This document shows positions 53,544-62,927 of a DNA stretch of 64,000 nucleotides, in pieces. Position 1 is the stretch's first letter. Every line of letters begins with the position of its first letter. The position numbers and the translations under genes are program-made. A model generated the notes under the pieces. It worked only from the letters and a program-made list of their open reading frames with translations. It did not search any database and was not told where the DNA came from. Source of the stretch: an uncultured Pseudomonadota bacterium (lineage in GTDB: Bacteria; Pseudomonadota; Gammaproteobacteria; Burkholderiales; SG8-39); NCBI GenBank assembly GCA_903834835.1, contig CAILKO010000057.1:1-64000 (forward strand), read 5' to 3'.

Positions 53544-54794
53544 GTGAGCACGAACAAGAAAACACTCAAGGTCGGAATGATCGGTATCGGAATGGGCGCG
53601 GCAGAGATCCTGCCTGCCTTCGATGCGCTGGACCATGTCGAACTCGTTGCCGGTGCGGATCCCGACCCCATCGTGCGCAAGGCGTATCAGGAGCGCTATC
53701 CGTCGGCCCGGCTCTATGAGACCGACGTCGAACTATGCCGCGACAAGAATGTGGATGCGGTGTGGATATCCACGCCCAACCGCTTTCATGCACCGCAGGC
53801 GATCCTTGCCGCCAACCACGGCAAGCACGTGGTCTCGGAAAAGCCCATGGCACTGAACATGCGCGAAGCCGAGGAGATGGTGCTCACGGCAGAGCGCAAC
53901 AAGGTCCTGCTGATGGCCGGACATACCCAGTCGTATTCGACCCCGGTTCGCGCGATGCGTCGGGTGATCTCCTCCGGCGCGCTCGGCGCGGTCCGGGCGA
54001 TCCACCTCTGGACCTACAGCGACTGGATGCTGCGTCCGCGTTCCGCCGAGGAACTCGATCCGGATCAGGGCGGGGGCGTGCCGTACCGACAGACGCCCCA
54101 CCAGATCGATACGGTACGTCTGCTGGGCGGCGGACTGCTGCGCAGCGTACGTGGCACCACCGGCAAGTGGCATCCCGAGCGGCCGATTGCGGGCTACTAC
54201 AGTGCCTATATGGAATTCGAGGACGGTACGCCGTGCACGATCATGCACAACGGCTATGGCTATTTCGTGACCGAAGAGCTGGTTCCCTGGACCAAGGGCT
54301 ACATCCGCTACAAGCCCGACGAGCGCGCCGCCGTGCGCAAGGCGCAGATGGCCGGCAAGCGCGATGAGGAGGCGGAGAAGCAAACCATGCGCCTGGGCGG
54401 CGAGGACCAGGGGAGAGTGTTCACCGAGTGGTTCTCCTCGAACACCTGGTCGCCGGTCGATCTCGGGCTGGTGGTCGTGAGCTGTGAGCGCGGCGACATC
54501 CGGCATTCCAAGAACGGGCTGTACATCTACGACAACGACGGCGTGCATGAAGTCGATCTCAAGGGCAACATGAGCGCGGGGATGCGGCAGGCGGAACTCG
54601 AGGAGTTCTACGAAGCCGTGGTCGAAGGAAAGCGCCTGTTCCACAACGGCGCCTGGGGGCTTGCGACGCTGGAGGCCGGACTCGCTGTTACCGATTCGGG
54701 TCGTGAGCGGCGCGAGATCATGATGAAACATCAGGTCGCCGTGCCGGACGACTACGACACCGACTTTCCGGTTCCGTACCTGGACCGCAAGTAG
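53544..54794 (+). CDS. Gfo/Idh/MocA oxidoreductase resembling phthalate 4,5-cis-dihydrodiol dehydrogenase
   Basis: A 416-residue NAD(P)-dependent oxidoreductase with N-terminal GMIGIGMGAAEILPAF and the EKPMALN motif near residue 105. The block LRPRSAEELDPDQGGGVPYR followed by QTPHQIDTVRLLGGG, and the later VVSCERGDIR, resemble the Pht4-type phthalate dihydrodiol dehydrogenases, which unlike BphB are not SDRs. It would rearomatise a carboxylated cis-dihydrodiol. GTG 53544 follows GGGGAGCAGCTC. The 53415 palindrome precedes it and the ABC transporter genes follow in the same direction. Confidence 0.82.
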   Translation: MSTNKKTLKVGMIGIGMGAAEILPAFDALDHVELVAGADPDPIVRKAYQERYPSARLYETDVELCRDKNVDAVWISTPNRFHAPQAILAANHGKHVVSEKPMALNMREAEEMVLTAERNKVLLMAGHTQSYSTPVRAMRRVISSGALGAVRAIHLWTYSDWMLRPRSAEELDPDQGGGVPYRQTPHQIDTVRLLGGGLLRSVRGTTGKWHPERPIAGYYSAYMEFEDGTPCTIMHNGYGYFVTEELVPWTKGYIRYKPDERAAVRKAQMAGKRDEEAEKQTMRLGGEDQGRVFTEWFSSNTWSPVDLGLVVVSCERGDIRHSKNGLYIYDNDGVHEVDLKGNMSAGMRQAELEEFYEAVVEGKRLFHNGAWGLATLEAGLAVTDSGRERREIMMKHQVAVPDDYDTDFPVPYLDRK

Positions 54795-54929
54795 GTTCCG
54801 TGTGGGCTGGGCACCAGGCCCGCCCACGCAATACGCGATAAGGTTTGCATGGGCGGCCCGCCGGCCCGCCCGTGGACTGTCCGATCAGGAGTCAGGCTGG
54901 CGCGACGCTGAAACCTGGAGGGGGGGAAG

Positions 54930-56045
54930 GTGACGCAAGAAGCTGTGCTTCAGCTGGAAGCGGTGACCAAGCGCTACGGGGATACCGAAGTCGTGACATC
55001 CTCGTCGCTTGCGATCGGCAAGGGGGAGGTTTTCACGCTGCTCGGGCCGAGCGGGTGTGGCAAGACGACCACGCTCAGGATGGTGGCGGGACTCGAGGCG
55101 CCTTCGGGCGGGCGCATCATCTACGAAGGCAAGGTCATGGCCGACCCGGCGCGCGGGGTCTTCGTGCCGCCGCACAAGCGCGGCATGGGCATGGTCTTCC
55201 AGTCGTATGCGATCTGGCCGCACATGACGGTATTCGAGAATATTGCCTATCCGTTGCGCCTGCGTGGCGTCGCGGGCGACGAACTCCGCGGGCGCGTCGA
55301 AAAAGTGCTCGATCTGGTCGGCATGACCGCGCTTATGGACCGGCCGGCCCCGATGCTTAGCGGCGGGCAGCAGCAGCGCGTGTCCCTGTGCCGCGCGCTG
55401 GTCTATGAACCCGATCTGCTGCTGCTGGACGAGCCTTTCAGCAATCTCGACGCGAAGCTCAGGGTGCAGATGCGGATCGAGGTCGGTCTGCTGCAACGCA
55501 GGCTGGGCTTTTCCGTGCTCTTCGTCACCCACGACCAGATCGAGGCGCTGACGCTTTCCGACCGGATCGCGGTGATGAGTGCGGGGCGCATCGAGCAGGT
55601 CGGAACCCCGCAGGAGATCTACGACCATCCCGCGTCGCCGTTCGTGCGTGACTTCCTCGGGCAGACAGTATTGATCCGGGGCACGCTTGCCGAGGGTGCT
55701 GAGGCGGGCATCCCGGGCGTCGTCGTTGCAGGTGGGGCGGGCGAGGCACTCTGCGTGGTCCGCGCCGGCAACAACGCGCTGAATGGCACCACGACCGGAA
55801 GTGCGGTGTCTCTGTCGATCCGGCCGGAGGATGTGGTGCTGAAGCGCGCCGACCAGGCCGCGGAGAATTCGGTGCTGGGCCTCGTCGAGTCCCTGGTATT
55901 CGTCGGCGACCGAATCGAGTTGCAGGTTACGCTGCAGAACGGCGACGCCGTGCTGCTGAACGCGCCGCGCTCGGGCGGCTGGGCGGCAGGCCAGACGATT
56001 CGGCTGGAGTGCCCTGTCGGGAGGACCTTCCTGTGGCCGGCCTAG
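54930..56045 (+). CDS. ABC transporter ATP-binding protein (ferric/putrescine-type, FbpC/PotA-like)
   Basis: A 371-residue ATPase: Walker A GPSGCGKTT at 39-47, Q-loop Gln91, signature LSGGQQQR at 143-150, Walker B LLLLDEP at 163-169, H-loop VTHDQIEAL, and a C-terminal TOBE domain. This is the importer type that works with one extracytoplasmic binding protein. GTG 54930 follows GGAGGGGGGGAAG. It overlaps the permease start by 13 bases, so translation is coupled. Confidence 0.92.
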   Translation: MTQEAVLQLEAVTKRYGDTEVVTSSSLAIGKGEVFTLLGPSGCGKTTTLRMVAGLEAPSGGRIIYEGKVMADPARGVFVPPHKRGMGMVFQSYAIWPHMTVFENIAYPLRLRGVAGDELRGRVEKVLDLVGMTALMDRPAPMLSGGQQQRVSLCRALVYEPDLLLLDEPFSNLDAKLRVQMRIEVGLLQRRLGFSVLFVTHDQIEALTLSDRIAVMSAGRIEQVGTPQEIYDHPASPFVRDFLGQTVLIRGTLAEGAEAGIPGVVVAGGAGEALCVVRAGNNALNGTTTGSAVSLSIRPEDVVLKRADQAAENSVLGLVESLVFVGDRIELQVTLQNGDAVLLNAPRSGGWAAGQTIRLECPVGRTFLWPA

Positions 56046-57760
56046 GGGAGGCCGAAGCGGTCCGGGCAGTGCCGCTCTGGCGGCGGATAGAACCGCGAAC
56101 ACTGATGTTCACGCTGCTTTTCGCGGTTGTCGCGCTGTTCGTGATCTATCCGCTCGTCCAGGTGGTGATGCAGAGTTTCATGGTCACCCGGCCCGGTGTG
56201 CTGCCGGTGGTCTGGGGATTCAGCGGCTGGGAGGCAATCGCCGAGAACGTGGGGCTGCAGAAGGCCGCATGGAATACCGTGAAGCTCACGCTTGCGAGGC
56301 AATTCATCAGCCTGATCGGTGCCGTGTTCATCGCCTGGGTGCTTGCGCGCACTGACGTGCCGGGTGCGCGATATTTCGAATTTGCGTTCTGGCTCGCATT
56401 CTTTCTGCCGAGCCTCTCGATAACGCTCAGCTGGATACTCGCCCTCGAGCCGCAGTTCGGACTCTTCAACCAGCTGCTGCGCGGCTTCGAACCCGGAACC
56501 GGCCCGTTCAACATCTACTCGTTCTGGGGCATCGTCTGGGTGCACGTGATGGGTACGAATCTCGCCATCAAGGTGATGATCCTTACGCCGACCTTTCGCA
56601 ACATGAATTCCGCTCTGGAGGACGCATCGCGTATCACCGGGGCAAGTAACCTTCGGACAACTTTCAAGATCTTTCTGCCGCTCATGATTCCGGCGATCCT
56701 GGCGGTCGAGCTGCTCGCGCTGCTGCGTTCTCTCGAAGCCTTCGAGATCGAGCAGATACTTGGCGTTCCGATCGGGCTCTTCGTGTTCTCGACCTGGATC
56801 TACGACACGATCAACCTGCCGGAGCCGAGATTCGATGCGGTCGGCGCGATCGCCGTGCTCATCGTTGTCGTTGCCACCTGCCTGATCCTGATCCAGAGGC
56901 TGATCGTCCGCAAGAACAGCCATGCGACGCTTTCTGGCAATTTTCAGTCGCGTCTCATTCGGCTCGGGGCCTGGCGCTGGCCGGTGTTCGGCTTTCTGCT
57001 GCTCATGGTGCTCGTGATCATCGGCGTGCCCCTCGTCTTTTCGCTGATGGGCACTTTCATGAAGCTCTTCGGCTTCTTCACGATTGCCGATCCATGGACT
57101 ACGAAGCACTGGATGACCGCCTTCAATGACCGCGCCATCGTCCAGGCTCTGAAGAATACGGCGGTACTCGCGATCAGCACGGCGCTGATTGCGGTGTTCC
57201 TGCATTCACTAATTGCCTACATCATCGTAAGGGGAAAGTTCTTCGCGAAGAATGCATTTGACCTGCTGACCTGGCTCCCGTTTACGGTTCCGGGAATACT
57301 GTTGAGCCTGGGGCTCCTGACCCTCTTTCTCCAGCCTGCACTGCGTCCGATCTACGGAACCATGGCGACGCTGGTAATCGCACTCGTCATCGCTGGAATG
57401 CCCTTTGCGGTGCAGCTGATGAAGGCAAGCCTGATCCAGATCGGGAACGAACTCGAGGAGGCGTCGTGGGTCGCGGGCGGAAGCTGGTGGCGGACTTACA
57501 CGCGAGTCGTGCTTCCCCTGATCAGTCCCTCGCTAGTGGTCATCGGTCTGATCAGCTTTATCGCGGCGGCACGCGATATTTCCCAGGTTGCGCTGCTATC
57601 CAATTCCAAGATCAGGCCGCTTTCCATGCTGCAGCTCGAATACATGATCGAGAGCAAGTACGAGGTGGCGGCGATACTCGCGACGATCCTGATGTTCTTC
57701 AGCGTGACACTCGCGGTGATTGCGCGCGTGTTCGGGTATCGCGGGGTACGGTCGAGCTAG
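56033..57760 (+). CDS. ABC transporter permease with two fused transmembrane domains (FbpB-like)
   Basis: A 575-residue inner-membrane protein with about 12 hydrophobic segments forming two BPD_transp_1 domains: residues 20-290 and 310-570. EAA-type loops are at EDASRITGASNLRTTFKIFLP and EEASWVAGGSWWRTYTRVVLP, one per half, where the ATPase docks. Ferric-ion and some phosphonate importers have this fused form. GTG 56033 follows GGGAGGACC, inside the ATPase gene. A bidirectional terminator follows the stop. Confidence 0.92.
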   Translation: MAGLGEAEAVRAVPLWRRIEPRTLMFTLLFAVVALFVIYPLVQVVMQSFMVTRPGVLPVVWGFSGWEAIAENVGLQKAAWNTVKLTLARQFISLIGAVFIAWVLARTDVPGARYFEFAFWLAFFLPSLSITLSWILALEPQFGLFNQLLRGFEPGTGPFNIYSFWGIVWVHVMGTNLAIKVMILTPTFRNMNSALEDASRITGASNLRTTFKIFLPLMIPAILAVELLALLRSLEAFEIEQILGVPIGLFVFSTWIYDTINLPEPRFDAVGAIAVLIVVVATCLILIQRLIVRKNSHATLSGNFQSRLIRLGAWRWPVFGFLLLMVLVIIGVPLVFSLMGTFMKLFGFFTIADPWTTKHWMTAFNDRAIVQALKNTAVLAISTALIAVFLHSLIAYIIVRGKFFAKNAFDLLTWLPFTVPGILLSLGLLTLFLQPALRPIYGTMATLVIALVIAGMPFAVQLMKASLIQIGNELEEASWVAGGSWWRTYTRVVLPLISPSLVVIGLISFIAAARDISQVALLSNSKIRPLSMLQLEYMIESKYEVAAILATILMFFSVTLAVIARVFGYRGVRSS

Positions 57761-57777
57761 CGGCGCAGGTGGAAAAG

Positions 57778-57803
57778 AAAAGGCGGCCTGCGGGCCGCCT
57801 TTT
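57778..57803. terminator. bidirectional rho-independent terminator
   Basis: AAAAGGCGGCC (57778-57788) pairs with GGCCGCCTTTT (57793-57803) around TGCG. It has an A-run on one side and a T-run on the other and stands between convergent permease and binding-protein genes, serving both. Confidence 0.92.
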
Positions 57804-57820
57804 CTGTTTGCAAAGTAGAG

Positions 57821-58942
57821 CTACTTTGCTGCGGCACCGACCATCTTCACGAGAATTTCCGTCGTCTTGACGTACTCCACGTCGGTAAGTTCGTTGCCGA
57901 GCATGTGGACATATTTCTTCGACATGCTGGCTGCCTTCGTCGGGGCACCCGCGGGGACGTCGAGGCGGCGGCTGTTGTTGGTGGTGTCCTGCGCGTAGAT
58001 CGTCTGCCCTTCCTTGGAAAGGAGCCAGTTGATCCAGAGCTTCGCTGCGTTCGGGTGCGGAACGCTGCGCGGGATCCAGAGGTCGTTGCCGGTGGAGGTG
58101 ATCTGGGCGTCCTCGAGCACGATGCGCTGGACATGGTTCATCATGCCCTGCTCCTTGAACTCGCCCATCACCGGCTCCATCACGCCGATGCCGATCATGC
58201 GCTGGCCTTTGATGACTTGCTCGAGGATCTGCCGGGTGTCGCGGCTGTAGGCGGGTTCCTGGTCGACAAAGAGCTTCTTCATCATGTCTTCACCGTACGC
58301 GAGGCGGACCGCCATGGCCGGCGTGACCGTGGCACCCGAAGTCGGCACTGCAAACATCATCTTGCCCTTGAGTTTCGGGTTGAGCATGTCCTTTACGGTC
58401 TTCACTTCGGCGGGCTTGATGAGGTTGGTATTGATCCAGATGTGGCTGATCTCCTCCCAGACCGGTGCGAATCCGTACTGTTTCTCCTTGTCTCGGAAGC
58501 TTGCTTCCAGACCGTTCGCCCAGACTTTGGTATCGAGTACATCAGGCCTGAAGATCTGGGGGCGGATCGGCGCGAGCGCCTTGCCGTCACGCAGGGCCGG
58601 TCCGAACGGGCCGCTCGTCATGATGATGTCGTAGTTGTAGATGTTGCCCTGCTGCTCCTGCAGGATCTTCGGTACGATCAGGCTGCCGCTCGCAAACTGC
58701 TGCATGTTGACCTTGACGCCGAATCGCTTCTCGAACTCCGCGAGCGTGTTCTTCGGCAGTCCGCCCAGGCCGAAGCTGATCGCGAGATTAAGTTCACCTT
58801 CCTTTTTTGCGGCTTCAGCGATCTTCTTCCATTCCGCTTCCCAGTTCGAAGCGCCCTGCGCAAACGCGAGTTGCGGCGAAACGGCAAGTGCGGTCGCGGC
58901 CGCGGCAAGCTTCAGGAATGCCTTGCGTGACATCTTGTTCAT
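57821..58942 (-). CDS. ABC transporter extracellular solute-binding protein (family 1, ferric/AEP-like)
   Basis: A 373-residue periplasmic protein. The signal peptide MSRKAFLKLAAAATALAVSP ends at AFAQG and looks close to a Tat signal (SRKAFLK). The mature part has the cluster-D layout, with ITSTGNDLWIPRSVPHPNAA and a C-terminal LLSKEGQTIYAQ hinge region. It is the natural partner of the ATPase and permease (54930, 56033) but is encoded convergently, not in their operon, so levels of receptor and transporter are set separately. ATG 58942 follows GGAGGGAGGGATAT. Confidence 0.9.
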   Translation of the reverse strand: MNKMSRKAFLKLAAAATALAVSPQLAFAQGASNWEAEWKKIAEAAKKEGELNLAISFGLGGLPKNTLAEFEKRFGVKVNMQQFASGSLIVPKILQEQQGNIYNYDIIMTSGPFGPALRDGKALAPIRPQIFRPDVLDTKVWANGLEASFRDKEKQYGFAPVWEEISHIWINTNLIKPAEVKTVKDMLNPKLKGKMMFAVPTSGATVTPAMAVRLAYGEDMMKKLFVDQEPAYSRDTRQILEQVIKGQRMIGIGVMEPVMGEFKEQGMMNHVQRIVLEDAQITSTGNDLWIPRSVPHPNAAKLWINWLLSKEGQTIYAQDTTNNSRRLDVPAGAPTKAASMSKKYVHMLGNELTDVEYVKTTEILVKMVGAAAK

Positions 58943-59108
58943 ATATCCCTCCCTCCAGAGTTGAAACGGCCAAGTTTTCGACGGATCGGCGATCCAGGGC
59001 TAACACGCTTGCGCCGGTGCAGACGGATCCTGTCACATACAGATTAGCGGATTTGCCAGTGACGTTCAGGATTCCTGGTCCCAGGAACGACGGGCCGGTG
59101 TTGCCTCA

Positions 59109-59972
59109 TCATTCGAGCCCTGCGAACTTGCTCCGGATATAGGCTGACAGGCCGAGCGGCGCACGGCCGGTAAGTCGTTCCGGATCACCAGACGGGCGTG
59201 CCCATTCGCCTGCCTCGCTCGCCCGATAGATGCCGGCAGCGAGCGCCACAATGAAATCCGGCCGCCCCTGTGCTGCCATCACGGCGGAGAAGTCCTCGGC
59301 AGACCCTCCGGAGGACCGGATGGACCTGCCGCATGCCTGTGACAGCACTGCTGCGATCTGGTCGCGATCCAGCGCTTCCGGCCCGGACAACTCGTAGATT
59401 TTTCCCTCGTGGCCGTTGCCGGTCAGGGCCGCGATCGAGGCATCGATGACGTCCTGGCGGCAGACGAACGCGATACGTCCCTTGGCGCCGTACTCAAGCA
59501 CACCAGTGCGACGGGCCTCTTCGAGCCACGGGTCGAGGTTCTCGGAGAACTCGTTGTTCCGCAGAAATGTCCAGACGAGACCGCTCGCCCGGATGCGGGC
59601 CTCGCTGTCCTCATGTATGGCAGCGAACGAATAGGGACTGCTCGAGCTCGGGTTGACCCGGCTCGTATAGACGATACGGCGCACGCCCGCGCGAACAGCT
59701 GCATCGATCGCGTTGCGGTGCAGCGGGATGCGTACCGGGGTGGCGCCGGTCGCGGAAATCAGGAAGAGTTTGTCGACGCCGGAGAAGGCTGCATCGAGCG
59801 ATGCCGGCGAGGAAAAGTCGGCAGCGACGACCTGGAATCCGAGCGCGGTCAGGTCCTGCGCCTGCGCCGGGTCGCGGGTCGTGAGGCGTATACCCTCCGC
59901 GAGGCCTCGACTATGCAGCGCCAGTGCGAGGGCATGTCCGAGTCGTCCATTTGCTCCGGTGATTGCGATCAA
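59109..59972 (-). CDS. NmrA/NAD(P)-binding atypical SDR
   Basis: A 287-residue atypical SDR with TGANGRLGHALA at residue 5 on and a VYTSRVNPSS segment; no Tyr-x3-Lys site is visible. Members include quinone reductase-type (QorB-like) proteins and redox sensors. The TTG 59972 start is supported by GGAGGAGCAAGCCC. It diverges from the SDR at 60181. The function could be regulatory or catalytic. Confidence 0.83.
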   Translation of the reverse strand: MIAITGANGRLGHALALALHSRGLAEGIRLTTRDPAQAQDLTALGFQVVAADFSSPASLDAAFSGVDKLFLISATGATPVRIPLHRNAIDAAVRAGVRRIVYTSRVNPSSSSPYSFAAIHEDSEARIRASGLVWTFLRNNEFSENLDPWLEEARRTGVLEYGAKGRIAFVCRQDVIDASIAALTGNGHEGKIYELSGPEALDRDQIAAVLSQACGRSIRSSGGSAEDFSAVMAAQGRPDFIVALAAGIYRASEAGEWARPSGDPERLTGRAPLGLSAYIRSKFAGLE

Positions 59973-60180
59973 GGGCTTGCTCCTCCGATTGGCGTGCCGC
60001 TGAGAATCACGGGGCTTCGCCTGGGGATTCTGGCACGCCGGCGCGATGCTCTCAAGGGCCGGGTTTGAATGTGGAAGTACATTTAGCGATTGCAGTGCGA
60101 TAAGCGCAGGTGAAATCGGCTAAGATCGCCGCCACCGGCGAGGCCCGCGCGGCCGCGTGTGAATTTTCGAGGAGAGGGGT

Positions 60181-60981
60181 GTGGCGATGAAGAATCCGTT
60201 TGATCTGACAGGCAAGGTTGCGATCGTCACCGGCGGTAGCCAGGGCATAGGCGAAGGCATCGCGTTAGGCCTCGCGAATGCGGGTGCAGATGTGGCGATT
60301 GCAGCCCGTACCGCGCAGAGCGTGGCCAAGGTCACCGAGGCGATCAAGGCGATGGGACGCCGCGCGATCGGGGTACCGACCGATGTATCGAACGAAGAGC
60401 AGGTCAACAATCTGATCGCAGAAACCGTGCGTCAGCTCGGCCGCGTGGATATCATTGTGAACAATGCGGGCGCATCGCAGGCGCCCAGCTTTCGTCGAAT
60501 TCCCGTGCTGGAGCTGCGACCGGACGAGTTCGACGCCAATATCGCGCTGAACCTGAAAAGCGTGTACTACATGTGCAGGGCCGCAGTTCCCCACATGCAG
60601 AAGCAGGGCGGCGGATCGATCATCAATATTTCGTCGTCCGTGGCGCGCGACAACACCCCGCCGCTGGCCGGGTTCGGCGTCTACGCTGCCGCAAAGGCGG
60701 GAGTCATAGCATTGACGCGGGCCCTTGCGCCAGAGCTCGGTCCGACAATTCGCGTGAACTGCATTATGCCCGGGCCCGTGAACAACTCGCGCACGCGCAA
60801 TCGCTCACCGGAACTGCTGGAAATTCTGCAGCGTCAGATCGCGATGAAGCGGCCGGGGGAGCCCGAGGATCTGGCGGGGGCGGTGGTCTACTTCGCTTCC
60901 GATGCGTCGGCCTGGACAACCGGAGCGTCGCTGTCGATCGACGGCGGGCTGAGGTCCTACGAGGATACTGCCAAGCGCTGA
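60181..60981 (+). CDS. short-chain dehydrogenase/reductase
   Basis: A 266-residue SDR with TGGSQGIG, NNAG, NISSS and YAAAK. It is a paralog of 30396 (shared DEFDANIALNLKSVY-like and VVYFASDAS-WTTGASL blocks). GTG 60181 or ATG 60187 may be the start; AGGAGAGGGG precedes both. It is convergent with the SDR at 61028, separated by a hairpin. Confidence 0.9.
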   Translation: MAMKNPFDLTGKVAIVTGGSQGIGEGIALGLANAGADVAIAARTAQSVAKVTEAIKAMGRRAIGVPTDVSNEEQVNNLIAETVRQLGRVDIIVNNAGASQAPSFRRIPVLELRPDEFDANIALNLKSVYYMCRAAVPHMQKQGGGSIINISSSVARDNTPPLAGFGVYAAAKAGVIALTRALAPELGPTIRVNCIMPGPVNNSRTRNRSPELLEILQRQIAMKRPGEPEDLAGAVVYFASDASAWTTGASLSIDGGLRSYEDTAKR

Positions 60982-60985
60982 CTGG

Positions 60986-61009
60986 AAGGGCGGCCTTTTT
61001 GGCCGCCTT
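60986..61009. terminator. hairpin terminator between convergent SDR genes
   Basis: AAGGGCGGCC and GGCCGCCTT form a stem with one bulged G around TTTTT. Only short T-runs follow, but its position between two stop codons (60981 and 61028) fits bidirectional termination. Confidence 0.65.
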
Positions 61010-61027
61010 GCTACGCCGCCTTGCTGA

Positions 61028-61810
61028 TCAGGTGGATGGGGCGTCGAAGGCGGTGACTACCGTCGCGCCGCCATCGGCGACGACGGTCTGGCCGGTCACG
61101 TAGCTCGCGAGATCCGAGGCAAGAAACAGGATCACCCTCGCAATTTCCGTTTGGTCTCCGATCCGCCCCAGCGGAACGGACTTGCGGGCCTGCGCCTGCA
61201 CCTCTTCGCCCCATTGATTGCGGTCTGTCCAGGTCACGCCGGGCGCGACGGCGTTCACGCGGATACCGAGCGGCCCCCACTCGGCGGACATGGTCTTGGT
61301 CATCGAGATCAGGGCGGCCTTGGTCGCCGCATAGCCGCCAAGCCCCGGCGATGCGACCAGCCCCGCGACAGAGGCGACCATCACGATCGCACCGCTCTTC
61401 TTCTGTGCGCGGAGCAGGCGGGTGAAGGCGCCGCTGGTATAGAGGTGGTGGCGCAGATTGCGCGAAAGCAGAAGTTCGAACTGCTCGGGCGCAATGTCCG
61501 CAAGATCCGTACGCATGCTGTTGCGTCCGACGATATTCACCAGTATGTCCAGACCGCCGAGTTTGTCTGCGGCCTCCCGTACCGCCGCGTCGGCCGCAGC
61601 AGGGTCGCTCATGTCGGCTCCCACGGCGCATGCGGTCGTGCCCGCTTTGCGCAGTTCGTCCGCCATGACTTCGGCACGCGCGGGGTCGAGGTCCAGCACG
61701 GCTATGGAAGCGCCCTGGGCGGCCAGCAGTCGGGCGGACTCACGCCCGATGCCTAAACCTCCGCCGACCACCAGTGCACGTTTGCCCAGCAGGCCGAATA
61801 CGGGATCCAT
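61028..61810 (-). CDS. short-chain dehydrogenase/reductase
   Basis: A 260-residue SDR with VGGGLGIG at about 15-22 (valine in place of the first threonine), NIVG in place of NNAG, MVASVAG and YAATK. Changes at the first two motifs are tolerated in some SDRs but are unlike the other copies here. The gene is three bases downstream of the amidohydrolase at 61814 on the same strand, so the two are co-transcribed and probably consecutive in one pathway. Confidence 0.88.
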   Translation of the reverse strand: MDPVFGLLGKRALVVGGGLGIGRESARLLAAQGASIAVLDLDPARAEVMADELRKAGTTACAVGADMSDPAAADAAVREAADKLGGLDILVNIVGRNSMRTDLADIAPEQFELLLSRNLRHHLYTSGAFTRLLRAQKKSGAIVMVASVAGLVASPGLGGYAATKAALISMTKTMSAEWGPLGIRVNAVAPGVTWTDRNQWGEEVQAQARKSVPLGRIGDQTEIARVILFLASDLASYVTGQTVVADGGATVVTAFDAPST

Positions 61811-61813
61811 CGA

Positions 61814-62884
61814 CTAGAGCCCGTAGAGGGCGGCAGCGTTCGAGTTGGCGATCTTCGCGTACTGCGCTTCGCTGATCTTGCCGCCGGTACGCAGGTTCTT
61901 CAGCGCGCCGATCTCGCTCGCCTGGTCGTTGTGGCCATAGTCCGTGCCGATGACCAGGTGGTCGTCGCCGACGATGCCGGTGATGTAGGCGAGGTCGTCA
62001 TCCGTCTGGCAGGTGACGTAGAAGCGATTCGCTTCCAGGATGTTGCTCTTGGAATCGGTACCTACGATCGGAGAACGGCGTTTGAGATCGGCTGCCACCA
62101 GCGGCAGCCATTGTGCCGTCGCCTCGATGAAACCGAAGCGCAGTCTGGGGAAGAGCTTGGGCACCTGACTGATCGCGAGCGACCAGAATGCCCCGACCAG
62201 GTTGAGCCGCAGGAGCCAGAAGTTCGCCGTGCCATTCATGTGCTGGTTGATGATCGCGGCCATTTCCCGGCTTGCGTTGCTGATGTGCACCGTGATGGGC
62301 ATGTTCAGTCGCTGTGCTTCCTCGTAGATCGGGTAAAAGTACGGGTCGTGCGGCACGCGGTGGCTTTCAACCGCGCGCATGAATACGCCGACCGCGCCGT
62401 GTTCCTTCGCCCAGCGCATTTCGTCGATCGCATCCGGAATGCTGGTAAGCGGCGGCACCATCGACCAGAGCAGCCGGTTGTTGCTCTGAGCCCAGATGTT
62501 CGCCATCCAGCGGTTGTACCCGCGGCATACGGCGATATCCACGGCGGGCTTTTCGCTTGAATTCATCAGAAAAATCGTCGGATAGAGCACCTGGAGGTCG
62601 ATGCCGAGTTCATCCATGTGCTTTAGCCGCAGACCGACGTCACTCATCTCGCGTGCTTCCTCGGGGGCGTTCATGTCGCGGCCGGAAAGTCGGGACATCT
62701 CCTCATAGTCGCGACCGCCCAGGCGGGCGATGCCCCAGGATTCGCCATCGACGATCCAGAAGGCCTTGCCTGGATCTGCGGGGGAGGAGGTCATCAGCGG
62801 GCGGTATTTCGCGTCCTTGCCCTCCATGAACTGCCAGGTGCCCTGGGTTTCTATGACGTGTGCGTCTGAATCGATAATGCGCAT
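61814..62884 (-). CDS. amidohydrolase (TIM-barrel metal-dependent hydrolase)
   Basis: A 356-residue amidohydrolase_2 protein: IDSDAHVIETQ from residue 3, ITVHISN, IEATAQWLP and the metal aspartate in IGTDYGHNDQASE. The last motif reads GTDYGH rather than SDFPH, setting it apart from the other copies in the window. It is flanked by SDR genes on the same strand (61028 three bases downstream, 62928 upstream with a 43-base gap), forming a minus-strand operon. Confidence 0.88.
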   Translation of the reverse strand: MRIIDSDAHVIETQGTWQFMEGKDAKYRPLMTSSPADPGKAFWIVDGESWGIARLGGRDYEEMSRLSGRDMNAPEEAREMSDVGLRLKHMDELGIDLQVLYPTIFLMNSSEKPAVDIAVCRGYNRWMANIWAQSNNRLLWSMVPPLTSIPDAIDEMRWAKEHGAVGVFMRAVESHRVPHDPYFYPIYEEAQRLNMPITVHISNASREMAAIINQHMNGTANFWLLRLNLVGAFWSLAISQVPKLFPRLRFGFIEATAQWLPLVAADLKRRSPIVGTDSKSNILEANRFYVTCQTDDDLAYITGIVGDDHLVIGTDYGHNDQASEIGALKNLRTGGKISEAQYAKIANSNAAALYGL

Positions 62885-62927
62885 GGGTATACCTCTGAGA
62901 ATATCCGCAACAAGGAGCCGGTAGCGC

